Part shown: in pieces, positions 47,501 to 54,353 of the stretch
Numbering within the stretch: the stretch's first letter is position 1
Layout of the letters: each line of letters opens with the position of its first letter
NCBI GenBank assembly: GCA_003151825.1
Contig: PLYO01000022.1
Coordinates: forward strand, 16,496-80,495
Length of the DNA stretch: 64,000 nt
Origin: Ignavibacteriota bacterium
GTDB taxonomy: Bacteria; Bacteroidota; Ignavibacteria; Palsa-1295
Direction: 5' to 3'
Made by a program: the position numbers and the translations under genes
Notes under the pieces: model-generated
The model's input: the letters and a program-made list of their open reading frames with translations, nothing else
Database searches by the model: none
What the model was told of the DNA's origin: nothing

Positions 47501-47819
47501 TGGTATTATAAGCGGTCATCAGATCACTTGACGCAATGACCGCTGCGCTGTTGCCCGGATTTATGAAGGTAGCGGTGCTCGGAGGAAACCCTTCGATAGA
47601 ACCCGTAGAATAGCCGATACCGCCGTTCAGAACGGCTGTGTCGCCGGTGGTGACGGTGATGGCTCCCGCGCTGGTGAATGCGGCGTAGGTGGCAGCGGTG
47701 GCGAGAGCCGGCCGCCCTTGGGCAAACGATGCGGTCGAAGCACCAAAGAGAACGGCAAGGCATGCTATAACGCAGGCCGCTCGAATCCGCACGCTGCGGC
47801 TGGTTGTAAAGTGTGTCAT
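44520..47819 (-). CDS. DUF3494 (ice-binding-like) T9SS adhesin
   Basis: A 1099-residue exported protein. After the signal peptide (ending ASFAQ) comes a DUF3494 domain at about 35-235 (FTSAGAITVTTGDTAVLNGGIGYSTG, VYWFVGGAVTVHDSATFTG, ALTTAGQIALAANHMSI), the fold of bacterial ice-binding proteins. Then follow about eight Ig-like repeats of roughly 85 residues (ITWTGTGLNHIKTFAYSLDSG, YLWNVPDT, ITDSNGVTGMSGVFTI), some nearly identical. It ends in a T9SS type A domain (ISNYPNPVTEQTTTIDFVLP, GVYTYTL). Predicted surface adhesin; ice binding is only suggested, since DUF3494 proteins need not bind ice. Expressed from composite promoter copy 3. Confidence 0.88.
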   Translation of the reverse strand: MTHFTTSRSVRIRAACVIACLAVLFGASTASFAQGRPALATAATYAAFTSAGAITVTTGDTAVLNGGIGYSTGSIEGFPPSTATFINPGNSAAVIASSDLMTAYNTNSLQAGTVTNVTITNVTFTPGVYQTDAASTTGGNVTFNAQGDSAAIFIVNIGSGHGTGALSVASGTHMLLENNARAGNVYWFVGGAVTVHDSATFTGTIVAGGAIIFLGQSTLTGRALTTAGQIALAANHMSISNDTGQAGTNNLTVTKPASGDSILSGTLHDTIKWTGTGIALGKTIQYSLDTGHTWTTIASISTASLFYLWNVPDTTSTKALVRVTDSNNLSGVSGIFKIIANKIIVVAPAAGALITGGMLHDTITWTGTGLNHIKTFAYSLDSGLTWTTIGKDTTNGFTYLWNVPNTGSAKAVIRITDSNGVTGMSGVFTIRSISVIAPAAGALITEGTLNDTIKWTGTGLNHIKTFAYSLDSGLTWTTIGKDTTIGFTYLWNVPNSVSTKAMIRITDSNGVTGMSGVFTLRSSKITVVNPAAGVLITEGTLHDTITWTGTGLNHIKTFAYSLDSGKTWITIGKDTTNGFTYLWNVPDTVSTKAMISITDSNGITGMSGMFTLLSNKIAAIVVTHPAAGESIVGGTQAYQITWTGTSIAAKKTFALSLNGGPFQTIGTITANVFAYSWNVPDTASTQAVISITDSNGVTGKSGVFTILSSKIPAIVVVTPAAGESIVGGTQAYQITWTGTSIAAKKTFALSLNGGSFQIIGKDTTNGFIYLWNVPDTASTQAVISITDSNGVTGKSGIFIISKKPIPGSIVIVNPAMNEVIAGGKANYQIVFTDTNVTAQKTLEYSLDDGANWSSIGSMNSESLTFPWALVPNVATTQALVRITDSNGVVGTSGLFTITFTPGKGSINLLTLSGLDSKNNIGNNKSLGISWTFTAPIGKSVDVEYSLDNMATWSNIGTVLVTLPSPNSTTWLTDTGYHKQVNIRVTSTDSINMTATSIQFSIGSLASVASDATMDGYSISNYPNPVTEQTTTIDFVLPVRSDVTLIVSDNLGRQISETSQTFDAGEHNIPFNTAQLSGGVYTYTLVAGSTRLNGRMNVVR

Positions 47820-48151
47820 ATTGTTTTATTGTTAAATGTTTTGAATAAACGGTGCGTATCGGAACGCACGAATAAAGAACCCTCCTTGATGGCCGGATAC
47901 TTACAAAGAAGGCTTAGTAAAAGAGGAATGGACGAGAGGCCGGATGATCGCTCATCCAAATTCCGGTCGGTTCGGCTCGAACAGGGTCTTTGGTGTAAGG
48001 AGCAGCCATCGTAGGCGATGGGCCTTTGGTAAGCTGCCCTCCTTGTTCTCTGAAATACAAAAATACGGCGGTTATTTTCGAAAAGTGTTACAAAACGTTG
48101 GGTATTTGTTACATCATTCACACATTTTGGAGTGTAAACCGCCCGAATTGG
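47820..48151. other. Intergenic region upstream of DUF3494 gene
   Basis: Contains composite promoter copy 3 (48058-48127) and a leader of about 230 bases to ATG 47819. No gene recognised; plus-strand frames here are shadows. Confidence 0.55.
48058..48127 (-). promoter_or_regulatory. Composite stress promoter, copy 3 (DUF3494 adhesin)
   Basis: On the minus strand: GTGTGAAT, two TGTAAC repeats 21 bp apart (plus GTTACA at 48108 and 48087), -7 box TATTTTTG (48065-48058). Confidence 0.78.
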
Positions 48152-48466
48152 TCAATGGCGGTCGTTACCGTGGTCCTCATGTTTCTGCTCATCGTGTTTC
48201 CGCTCGCCATTGTGGTTTCCATTGTCACGGTGCCCTCGATGGTCATTGCCGCCATCGTGGTGTTCAATATAGACCGGAGGGGCAATAACTACTGCCCTTC
48301 GATGATGATGATGATGACGGTGATGAACAGGCACCTCGATCCCGATGCCGACGCCGACATGGACTTGGTTTGGGCTTGCGCTTGCCGTATCCGGCGTGGC
48401 AAACCGTCCGAGTCCGAAGGCCAGGGCAAAGAACGCGATCAGCCTGATGGTTATGCGATGTTTCAT
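48152..48466 (-). CDS. His-rich exported peptide, MKHRITI family
   Basis: A 104-residue protein with signal peptide MKHRITIRLIAFFALAFGLG ending ASAS. The mature part has HHRHHHHHRR, RAVVIAPPVYIEHHDG and a His/Asp/Asn/Arg/Lys-rich end, suggesting metal or polyanion binding in the periplasm. Two other genes (48635-49060, 60730-60981) share the signal peptide but not the mature sequence. Driven by composite promoter copy 4 directly upstream. Confidence 0.65.
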   Translation of the reverse strand: MKHRITIRLIAFFALAFGLGRFATPDTASASPNQVHVGVGIGIEVPVHHRHHHHHRRAVVIAPPVYIEHHDGGNDHRGHRDNGNHNGERKHDEQKHEDHGNDRH

Positions 48467-48518
48467 TGTGTTGTTATTTGATTAAATGGTTGTCTTTTTG
48501 TTATAAAATTTTCTGGTA

Positions 48519-48588
48519 CAAAGTTACGGTGGCAAACTTCGGAAAGTGTTACAAAACGTTGGAAATAAGTTACATCATTCACACATTT
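48519..48588 (-). promoter_or_regulatory. Composite stress promoter, copy 4
   Basis: Minus strand: GTGTGAAT, TGTAAC repeats 21 bp apart (plus GTTACA at 48569 and 48548), -7 box TAACTTTG (48526-48519), 53 bases before ATG 48466. Confidence 0.8.
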
Positions 48589-48634
48589 GTTGCCAAGGGT
48601 AAGCTTATGAAAATTTCATAATCTTGCCAAGCCG

Positions 48635-49060
48635 TTAATGTTGCGATTGACGATCCTCGCGATCTTTGTTCTGTTGGTCACGATCCTGGTTTCGCTGGTC
48701 GCGATCCTGGTTTCGTTGGTCGCGGGTTTGGTTTCGTTGGTCGCGAGCTTGGTTTTGCTGGCTGCGATCGCTGCTATGCTGACCGCGATCTTTGCTATGC
48801 TGGTCGCGGTCGCGGCTATGCTGGTCGCGATCTCGGGTATGGCGGTCTCGGTCTCGGGTATGGCGGTCGCGGTCTCGGGTATGCCGGCTTGCAATAGCAG
48901 TAGCCCTTGGCCAGCCATGACCATGTTCGGTACTGCTATTGCTCCGCACGGATGGATCTTGCTTTTGACTTGCAGCCGCCATATTCGGCGAGGCAAATTG
49001 CCCAATTCCCAGGCACAAAGCCGCGAAAACGATTAGCTTGATGGTTATGCGATGTTTCAT
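48635..49060 (-). CDS. Arg/Asp-repeat exported protein, MKHRITI family
   Basis: A 141-residue protein with the family signal peptide MKHRITIKLIVFAALCLGIG. The mature part after ASQKQ is almost wholly made of short repeats of the HTRDRD, QHSRDRD and QRNQDRD type, a mixed-charge low-complexity sequence likely to be disordered and extended. An overlapping frame at 48616-49005 is rejected because only this frame shares the conserved signal peptide and the RAxxIA segment with its relatives. Driven by composite promoter copy 5. Confidence 0.6.
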   Translation of the reverse strand: MKHRITIKLIVFAALCLGIGQFASPNMAAASQKQDPSVRSNSSTEHGHGWPRATAIASRHTRDRDRHTRDRDRHTRDRDQHSRDRDQHSKDRGQHSSDRSQQNQARDQRNQTRDQRNQDRDQRNQDRDQQNKDREDRQSQH

Positions 49061-49112
49061 TGTGTTGTTATTTGATTAAATGGTTGTCTTTTTGTTATAA
49101 AATTTTCTGGTA

Positions 49113-49182
49113 CAAAGTTACGGCGGCAAACTTCGGAAAGTGTTGCAAAACGTTGGATATTTGTTACATCATTCACACATTT
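49113..49182 (-). promoter_or_regulatory. Composite stress promoter, copy 5
   Basis: Minus strand: GTGTGAAT, TGTAAC (plus GTTACA at 49163), a variant TGCAAC 21 bp further (plus GTTGCA at 49142), -7 box TAACTTTG (49120-49113). Adjacent to copy 4 in structure, including the shared leader and first codons. Confidence 0.78.
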
Positions 49183-49248
49183 GGGGCTGCACAGCGGACA
49201 GGATGGTTAGCCACGACCGGCAAGCCCGCTGTTTGACGACAGAGCTTC

Positions 49249-50052
49249 CTATTTTCGTCCTCCGCCGCCGCCTTTCGAATTACCCCCGCCTTTCGAATTC
49301 CCTCCGCCGTTAGAATTCCCTCTGCCGTTAGAATTTCCTCTGCCCTGCGAACCACCGCCGCCTTTGGGGGCTGCGGCGGGTTTCACGTATCCTCTTCCAT
49401 AATTTAAATTCCTGCTTGGGGCCGGCATGGAAGGAGCGATTGATCTCATCGGCACTTCGTGGACGACGCGGTGATACGACGCCGGAGCGTGATTATTTGC
49501 ATCGGGAGCTTGCTGAACCGGGCGCTGCATGAACGTCACGCGATTACTATTTTCGTTGAATGCGCGAGGGACCAGCCGATGTCCCGGCGCGGTGTTGGTG
49601 ACGATCCGGTTGCGGGCGACAATGTCCGTATAATTATCGTACCCATGCTCGGGATAATTTCTGCGATAATACGAGTAGTTTGTCCACGGACGCGAAATGT
49701 TGCGATCGATGAGCACGATAAATGCGCCGTTAAAATCGACGCCCGCATATTGCGGCGGCGGACCCTCGCTGGAAATCCACTCGCCTCCGGGGCCGGCGTA
49801 CCAAAACTGACCGTCCCACACATCGTAATACATATCGTAATCGGGAAGGTAGTAGTACCGGACGGTGCTGACGTTATCGTAAGGGGGCGCCCACGACGGC
49901 GGTACGTAATTCTGAACGTCCACGCTGACGCCAAAGCGCACCTGCGCCACGCTCGAGTTCGCAAAACATGCGAGCGCGGCAAAGAGCGTCAGGATGAGCG
50001 AAGATTGCCGTAAAATCCTGAATTCGTTAAAATATTTTTTTATTGTCGGCAT
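49249..50052 (-). CDS. Exported Tyr-rich protein with Gly/Asn tail
   Basis: A 267-residue exported protein (signal LILTLFAALACFANSSVAQ). The central part is rich in Tyr/Trp (YYYLPDYDMYYDVWDGQFWY, WISSEGPPPQYAG, NYSYYRRNYPEHGYDNY). The C-terminal 50 residues are glycine-rich repeats (GRGNSNGRGNSNGGGNSKGG). Similar proteins are common, unnamed, in Bacteroidota. Possible surface or matrix protein. Driven by composite promoter copy 6, 69 bases upstream. Confidence 0.65.
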   Translation of the reverse strand: MPTIKKYFNEFRILRQSSLILTLFAALACFANSSVAQVRFGVSVDVQNYVPPSWAPPYDNVSTVRYYYLPDYDMYYDVWDGQFWYAGPGGEWISSEGPPPQYAGVDFNGAFIVLIDRNISRPWTNYSYYRRNYPEHGYDNYTDIVARNRIVTNTAPGHRLVPRAFNENSNRVTFMQRPVQQAPDANNHAPASYHRVVHEVPMRSIAPSMPAPSRNLNYGRGYVKPAAAPKGGGGSQGRGNSNGRGNSNGGGNSKGGGNSKGGGGGRK

Positions 50053-50076
50053 AAAAAGTAAGATAATGTCTTTTCC

Positions 50077-50343
50077 TTAGAAGAATAGCTCTGGTATGCT
50101 GTTGTCATAATTCCCTGCTACAAAGTTACGGTCGGGAACTTCGGAAAGTGTTACATAACTTTGGAAATTTGTTACATCATTCACACTTTTTGGCTCCAGC
50201 GTGGATTCTGAATCGCCTTCCGCCCCTCCCGGAATTTCGGGCGTGGTGTTAGATTCGAGTGTGTTTCGGGAATCCCGATGTTGAGCGTCATGATAACCCA
50301 CGAGCGTCGTTATGCTGCGATTATTTTGATTAATTTTTTTCAT
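50077..50343 (-). CDS. Small conserved protein, GYHxxQHR family
   Basis: An 88-residue frame beginning two bases after the YtxH gene stop. Residues 4-30 (NQNNRSITTLVGYHDAQHR) match the protein at 61058-61267 (NQRDRSLTLLIGYHEVQHR), the only reason I call it real. No signal or membrane segment. Its last 35 codons run through composite promoter copy 6, so the functional part is probably the first 50 residues. Function unknown. Confidence 0.5.
   Translation of the reverse strand: MKKINQNNRSITTLVGYHDAQHRDSRNTLESNTTPEIPGGAEGDSESTLEPKSVNDVTNFQSYVTLSEVPDRNFVAGNYDNSIPELFF
50121..50190 (-). promoter_or_regulatory. Composite stress promoter, copy 6
   Basis: Minus strand: GTGTGAAT with a T-rich variant in front, TGTAAC repeats 21 bp apart (plus GTTACA at 50171 and 50150), -7 box TAACTTTG (50128-50121). 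It lies inside the 3' end of the small GYHxxQHR gene and drives the Tyr-rich protein gene. Confidence 0.78.
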
Positions 50344-50345
50344 GG

Positions 50346-50612
50346 CTATCGATGGTTAATGCTTTCGCATGCCGCACTAAACCTGCTTTTTAAATCGTCT
50401 TTCAGCAGTTCGAGTTTTTCGGTAACGGTATCGCCAAATTGTCCGATGCGCTCTTCGATATTTTCCGTTACGCCATCGGCAATATCTTCGCCTTTCCGGC
50501 GAATGGCTCTTCGCAGGACCGTCCCTTTATGAGGCGAAAAGAGCATGCCCACGGCAGCGCCGATGGTAGCCCCTGCAAACAGGCCCAGAATAAAATTTTC
50601 TTTGTTTTTCAT
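50346..50612 (-). CDS. YtxH domain-containing protein
   Basis: An 88-residue protein with the YtxH pattern: FILGLFAGATIGAAVGMLFSPHKG (glycine-rich membrane segment plus SP-x-KG), followed by an amphipathic helix region (DIADGVTENIEERIGQFGDTVTEKLELLKDDL). YtxH proteins are small stress-associated membrane proteins of unknown mechanism. It lies in a minus-strand run with YceI, cupin and the GYHxxQHR peptide, likely one operon from composite promoter copy 7. Confidence 0.85.
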   Translation of the reverse strand: MKNKENFILGLFAGATIGAAVGMLFSPHKGTVLRRAIRRKGEDIADGVTENIEERIGQFGDTVTEKLELLKDDLKSRFSAACESINHR

Positions 50613-50661
50613 GGTATTTTAGATAATTATAGTATTTTAGATAATTGATTTTTCCAATGCC

Positions 50662-51345
50662 TTATTCATAGCCGCCTTTGATGACGGTCAGAATCATTTT
50701 GAACCGCTCGTTGGCCCGGAAGATATTCGGACGGTGCGCCGGAAGGATGATGCCCTCGCCCGCTTCGAGCATATTCGATACACCGTCGATCACGATTTCG
50801 GCTTTGCCGTCAATAATCTGGGCGAAGGTGTCAAACGGAGAAGTTTTCTCCGTCAAGCCTTCCCCGGTATCGAGCGACATAATGCTGATATTACCCGTCG
50901 ATTTCTTGATAATTGTTTTGCTAAGTACGGCATTCGGCACATATTCGATAATTTCCACGATGATTACTCCTTTTGATTTTTCAAATTCATAGGTATTTCT
51001 ACCATTGCGGACTTTTACAGCTATGGCGTGGGTAATCACGCCTTTGGATTTTTTTAATTGGTTGGTAGTTTTATTGTTCCGCCCGTTTATGGGGTGGAGA
51101 GTCACTTTTCCCGGTTTTTTAAGTCCGTTGGTGTTTTTACCATTACGCCCGTTTACGGCGGGAGCGATCGCCCCATTCGATTTTTTGAACCCGTTAGTAT
51201 TTTTACCGTTGCGTCCGTTTACGGCGGGAGCGTTTACCCCGTTCGATTTTTTGAGTCCGTTGGTACTTTTACCCTTGCGCCCATTTACGACGGGAGCGAT
51301 TACCCCATTCGATTTTTTTAATTTTGAGGTATTATTTGTTTTCAT
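50662..51345 (-). CDS. Repeat-cupin fusion protein
   Basis: A 227-residue protein. Residues 1-125 hold about five 22-residue repeats of the type NGLKKSNGVIAPAVNGRNGK, strongly basic and Asn/Gly-rich. Residues 130-227 form a small cupin (SKTIIKKSTGNISIMSLDTGEGL, DTFAQIIDGKAEIVIDG, LEAGEGIILPAHRPNIFRAN). The usual metal-binding His pair is largely missing, only one His in the second motif. Single-domain cupins of this sort are common next to YceI/YtxH genes; the basic repeats are an odd addition, perhaps nucleic-acid or surface binding. It starts 18 bases after the YceI gene. Confidence 0.75.
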   Translation of the reverse strand: MKTNNTSKLKKSNGVIAPVVNGRKGKSTNGLKKSNGVNAPAVNGRNGKNTNGFKKSNGAIAPAVNGRNGKNTNGLKKPGKVTLHPINGRNNKTTNQLKKSKGVITHAIAVKVRNGRNTYEFEKSKGVIIVEIIEYVPNAVLSKTIIKKSTGNISIMSLDTGEGLTEKTSPFDTFAQIIDGKAEIVIDGVSNMLEAGEGIILPAHRPNIFRANERFKMILTVIKGGYE

Positions 51346-51363
51346 TTTATTAGGAGAAGTGCA

Positions 51364-51993
51364 TTATTGAACGAATAATAAGCTGTAGGTCAGGGTCGTG
51401 AGATCGTCAACTTTCATGGTCCCAAGCATGAAGGTTGGCCGCGCGATGCTATAATCCGCCAGATAGACCGGCACGGCGCCGCTACAGGAAATCGTGCCAT
51501 CCGCATGTACCACTGCGGACGCATCCAACGTAGTGGGCTGTGTTACCCCGGCAATCGTAAGATTGCCCTGTGCGACGATTCGATACTTGTTGCTCCCGCT
51601 CGATGTGACTTTAGCCGAGGTTAGCTCAAAAACAATGTCTTTGTATTTATCCGCCTTGAGCGCCTTATAGGCGTTGTTGTCCGTTCGAACGCTCTTGCTC
51701 TTGAGATTATGCACGGGCAGCCTGAGCGAAAACCCGTTCATTGCACTTAGCTTATGGTGCGCCGAAAGGCTGAAATTCGCATCACCGGTGAACGCATGGG
51801 CCGTCATAGCCCATGCGTGCAATGTCGATGAGCCTTTGAGGCTCATCACGGGATTGCCACCTATGGTATAGCTGGATGATCGATCATCCGTTTGAGCAGT
51901 CGATACGCGCGGAAATGCAAGCCAAAGCGTAAGAATGCCGAGGCAGGTTACATTTCGTATCGCATGGTGTTTCGCAATAGCGGTGGTTTTCAT
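51364..51993 (-). CDS. YceI family periplasmic protein
   Basis: A 209-residue exported lipocalin-like protein. Start at ATG 51993 is set by the signal peptide (NVTCLGILTLWLAFPRVSTAQ) and by the promoter: the -7 box lies at 51998-52005, so the longer frame to 52008 cannot be fully transcribed and the mRNA may be nearly leaderless. YceI features: SLKGSSTLHAWAMTAHAFTGDANF, LRLPVHNLKSKS, NAYKALKADKYKDIVFEL, GNLTIAGVTQPTTL, LGTMKVDDLTTLTYSLLF. The family binds isoprenoid-type lipids and is often stress-induced. First gene of a probable operon with cupin and YtxH. Confidence 0.88.
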   Translation of the reverse strand: MKTTAIAKHHAIRNVTCLGILTLWLAFPRVSTAQTDDRSSSYTIGGNPVMSLKGSSTLHAWAMTAHAFTGDANFSLSAHHKLSAMNGFSLRLPVHNLKSKSVRTDNNAYKALKADKYKDIVFELTSAKVTSSGSNKYRIVAQGNLTIAGVTQPTTLDASAVVHADGTISCSGAVPVYLADYSIARPTFMLGTMKVDDLTTLTYSLLFVQ

Positions 51994-51997
51994 AAAA

Positions 51998-52067
51998 CCA
52001 ATATACACCGGCCATCTTCGGAAAGTGTTACATAACTTTGGAAATAAGTTACATCATTCACACATTT
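51998..52067 (-). promoter_or_regulatory. Composite stress promoter, copy 7 (YceI operon)
   Basis: Minus strand: GTGTGAAT, TGTAAC repeats 21 bp apart (plus GTTACA at 52048 and 52027), -7 box TATATTGG (52005-51998), the least canonical of the set. It ends only four bases before the YceI ATG. Confidence 0.75.
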
Positions 52068-52112
52068 TGCCGCGCGAGAGGATTTTTGGCCGTTGCGATG
52101 CCTTGTTTTCTT

Positions 52113-52316
52113 TTACCACATCGTCCTTCGTCTGGTACGTTTCCGAGTTCCGTCCGCTTCCCGCTCCGAAGAAGTGCTTCGCAGGGCAGATGCGGTCAGA
52201 TGATCGATAGAGGAGGGATTCCGATTCGGAGCGGAGTGATCGTCCGCTATCGGCGTCGGGTTTCCAAGCGGTGCCGGCGTTTGATTTTCTGCTGAGTTTG
52301 ACGATTCGTTATCCAT
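52113..52316 (-). pseudogene. Disordered Ser/Asn protein, frame-shifted copy
   Basis: From ATG 52316 the frame reads MDNESSNSAENQTPAP and stops at 52113 after 67 residues. Another frame over 52080-52150 reads SETYQTKDDVVKENK, matching the tail KKNDVVKENKDVTAR of the intact copy at 41896. So the 3' end has moved out of frame. It still has a full composite promoter (copy 8) and an acidic hydrophilic N-terminus, so a short product may be made. Confidence 0.55.
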
Positions 52317-52339
52317 TGAGTTGATTTTTAATAAAAAGA

Positions 52340-52409
52340 CAAAAATACGGTGGCCAAATACGGAAAGTGTTACAAAACGTTGGAAATTTGTTACAACATT
52401 CACACATTT
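52340..52409 (-). promoter_or_regulatory. Composite stress promoter, copy 8
   Basis: Minus strand: GTGTGAAT, TGTAAC repeats 21 bp apart (plus GTTACA at 52390 and 52369), -7 box TATTTTTG (52347-52340), 24 bases before ATG 52316. Confidence 0.78.
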
Positions 52410-52434
52410 CTCCGCCAAAGAAGGCGAAACCGGA

Positions 52435-54090
52435 CTAAAATCCGACCACTTTCCCGATAGACTTTCTCAATGCAAGCCAGATATACTGGAAAAACTCTTC
52501 GTCCTTTGTATAAATGAGGGCGGTTGTTCCTGAAGCCGCTTTTTTATCTCCGTTATCGACATTATTCGTTCGGAGCACAAAGGTGTTCGCCATGAACGTC
52601 TTGATCCCTTCGAGAATACCTGGGCTTTCTTTGGCGCCGGTTGCCAATACTTTTATCGAGACATCTTCATAACGCGGGCTGACCGTGGTTATTCCTCTTC
52701 CAGACTTGACATCCATGCGCAACGCTCCGCCTAAACACTTCCCGCTCGTTATTTCTTTTCGTTCATTCGAGACAAGATAGGAATTCAGCACCGGCCCATC
52801 GAATGGCCCAACGGTCGCGGCGATATGAAGATCGAATTGTTTTTGGTGTATCGGATAGATGACCGTCCCGACTACTTTTCCTTGCCCCATGAACAATGCG
52901 CTCACGGAAAAACGCAAGGGTTCGCTATAGAGCGTGCTCGAAGTATCGGTGCAAAACAGATGCTCGACCACGCACGCATGAGTAAATGTAATCAGGCTCG
53001 CGTGGGTGCTGCCCGCGATGCGTTCCCGGTGGTGGATTGTCCCATTATTGAAGATGATGGAATCGATCGTGATAGGAGCTTTGATCGAACTGATAATAAT
53101 ATGAGGCAATATCGCGTCCGGCGGATGCGGGTTGTTCGGTTTACGAAGATCCCTGTAATAATCCGCGAACCACGATGCTGCTTCGCAGGATCTGACATGA
53201 AGCCTCTTGCCGGTGAGCAGCTTGGTAAAATCAATGCCTCGAAGCTCGATGCCGGTGCATCGGAATTCCAGCCTTCCCTGATTGTATTTATACTTATCGG
53301 CAAATGCCTGATCGCTGTAATTCGGCGCGTATGCGAAGCTATCGATTGTTACGAGAGAATCCGAAAGGCTGCCATGGATGCCGTGAACTTCGATGGAATA
53401 CATGCTGTCGCCCACGGAATAGCTTCCACCAGGGAGTTCGAAACCCACATGTTTTGAAAACAGCGCCGATTCTCCTGTCAGGCGTTTTGGATCGAGCGAA
53501 AAATCCGTTAGTTTGATCGTTATATTTCGATAGGCTGGCTCTATCGCTTTTTCAGCCGGCTTTGGCAGAAACACGCTAATATCACTCAACACAATACTAT
53601 CGAATGAGATAATAGGAGCATACGAAAATGCGCTCGCCGGTTTCTTCACCTTAACGAAGTGGGAGTTCGGCACAGACACACTGATGGAGTCAATCGTAGC
53701 CATATAGAGCTTCGGGGCATTCAATTGCAGGCCGCTTAAGGTAATATCTTGTCCCCAAAGTACTTCCCACCAACGGATGCCTTCGAACCGGGCGCTATCG
53801 ATCGTAAGCCGGTCGAGCACCATTCCGTGCTCGGTGCTATCGTAGGCTACGCGAGAGAGAATGAATGTGTTGCACACGAGCGTACCGCGTTTGTAAAAAA
53901 TTTTATCTAACGTAAGCACAAACCTGCCACGGGTTGCATTGAAGGCCGCTTGTTGCAGCTTCGGGATTACCACCTTATTGAGCGTCCCTTCGAAATAGAA
54001 GGTGAGAAAAATCCAAATAGCAAGCGTCAGCACGATGGCTATCGAGCCGAAGGTATAAAGAAATGCTTTTAGTATCGATCGTTTTTTCAT
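52435..54090 (-). CDS. AsmA/DUF748-like envelope protein
   Basis: Start at ATG 54090 (MKKRSILKAFLYTFGSIAIV) gives an N-terminal membrane anchor; the frame is open to 54120. The 551-residue product has the AsmA-type opening (LNKVVIPKLQQAAFNATRGRFVLTLDKIFY, LTIDSARFEGIRWWEVLWGQDITLSGLQLNAPKL) and long beta repeats, consistent with a bridge-like lipid-transfer or envelope-assembly protein anchored in the inner membrane. Driven by composite promoter copy 9. Confidence 0.72.
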   Translation of the reverse strand: MKKRSILKAFLYTFGSIAIVLTLAIWIFLTFYFEGTLNKVVIPKLQQAAFNATRGRFVLTLDKIFYKRGTLVCNTFILSRVAYDSTEHGMVLDRLTIDSARFEGIRWWEVLWGQDITLSGLQLNAPKLYMATIDSISVSVPNSHFVKVKKPASAFSYAPIISFDSIVLSDISVFLPKPAEKAIEPAYRNITIKLTDFSLDPKRLTGESALFSKHVGFELPGGSYSVGDSMYSIEVHGIHGSLSDSLVTIDSFAYAPNYSDQAFADKYKYNQGRLEFRCTGIELRGIDFTKLLTGKRLHVRSCEAASWFADYYRDLRKPNNPHPPDAILPHIIISSIKAPITIDSIIFNNGTIHHRERIAGSTHASLITFTHACVVEHLFCTDTSSTLYSEPLRFSVSALFMGQGKVVGTVIYPIHQKQFDLHIAATVGPFDGPVLNSYLVSNERKEITSGKCLGGALRMDVKSGRGITTVSPRYEDVSIKVLATGAKESPGILEGIKTFMANTFVLRTNNVDNGDKKAASGTTALIYTKDEEFFQYIWLALRKSIGKVVGF

Positions 54091-54140
54091 TGTTGTCGAA
54101 CGTGGGGAAAATTCAGCCAATGGCCGATCTTACACCCATA

Positions 54141-54210
54141 CAAAAATATGGAATTCGACAGGGACAAATGTTACATAACGTTGGGAAAATGTTACATCAT
54201 TCACACATTT
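54141..54210 (-). promoter_or_regulatory. Composite stress promoter, copy 9 (AsmA-like)
   Basis: Minus strand: GTGTGAAT, TGTAAC repeats 21 bp apart (plus GTTACA at 54191 and 54170), -7 box TATTTTTG (54148-54141), 51 bases before ATG 54090. Confidence 0.78.
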
Positions 54211-54226
54211 ACCCCGCGCGAGCGAA

Positions 54227-54268
54227 TTAGACGGGTCTAATGTGCTTATTTTCTTTCACCAATCCGTT
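54227..54268 (-). pseudogene. Remnant of disordered-protein tail
   Basis: Fourteen codons reading NGLVKENKHIRPV then TAA resemble the tail NDVVKENKDVTAR of the gene at 41896. It lies just upstream of composite promoter copy 9, in the same relative place as the frame-shifted tail near copy 7. No open frame leads into it from upstream. Confidence 0.4.
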
Positions 54269-54353
54269 TGGACGTGCCCCGATTCAGTGGACAGGTGATT
54301 TTGCCATTAGAGCGATTGTTGATAATTACTTGAAAGTGCTAAAATAACACATC

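Noticed and set aside
48616..49005. Thr/Ala/Ile-repeat frame overlapping the Arg/Asp-repeat gene
   Set aside because: It lacks the family signal peptide; repetitive DNA opens more than one frame here.
34129..54210. Composite element as an ECF sigma promoter (TGTAAC with CGTA)
   Set aside because: CGTA precedes the -7 box in most copies, but not in copies 7 and 9, and the 19-base spacing is longer than usual for ECF promoters; TAnnTTTG fits better.
34129..54210. TGTAAC repeats as LytTR-type binding sites
   Set aside because: Direct repeats at 21 bp also fit LytTR proteins, but the sequence matches their consensus poorly and no LytTR gene is in the window.
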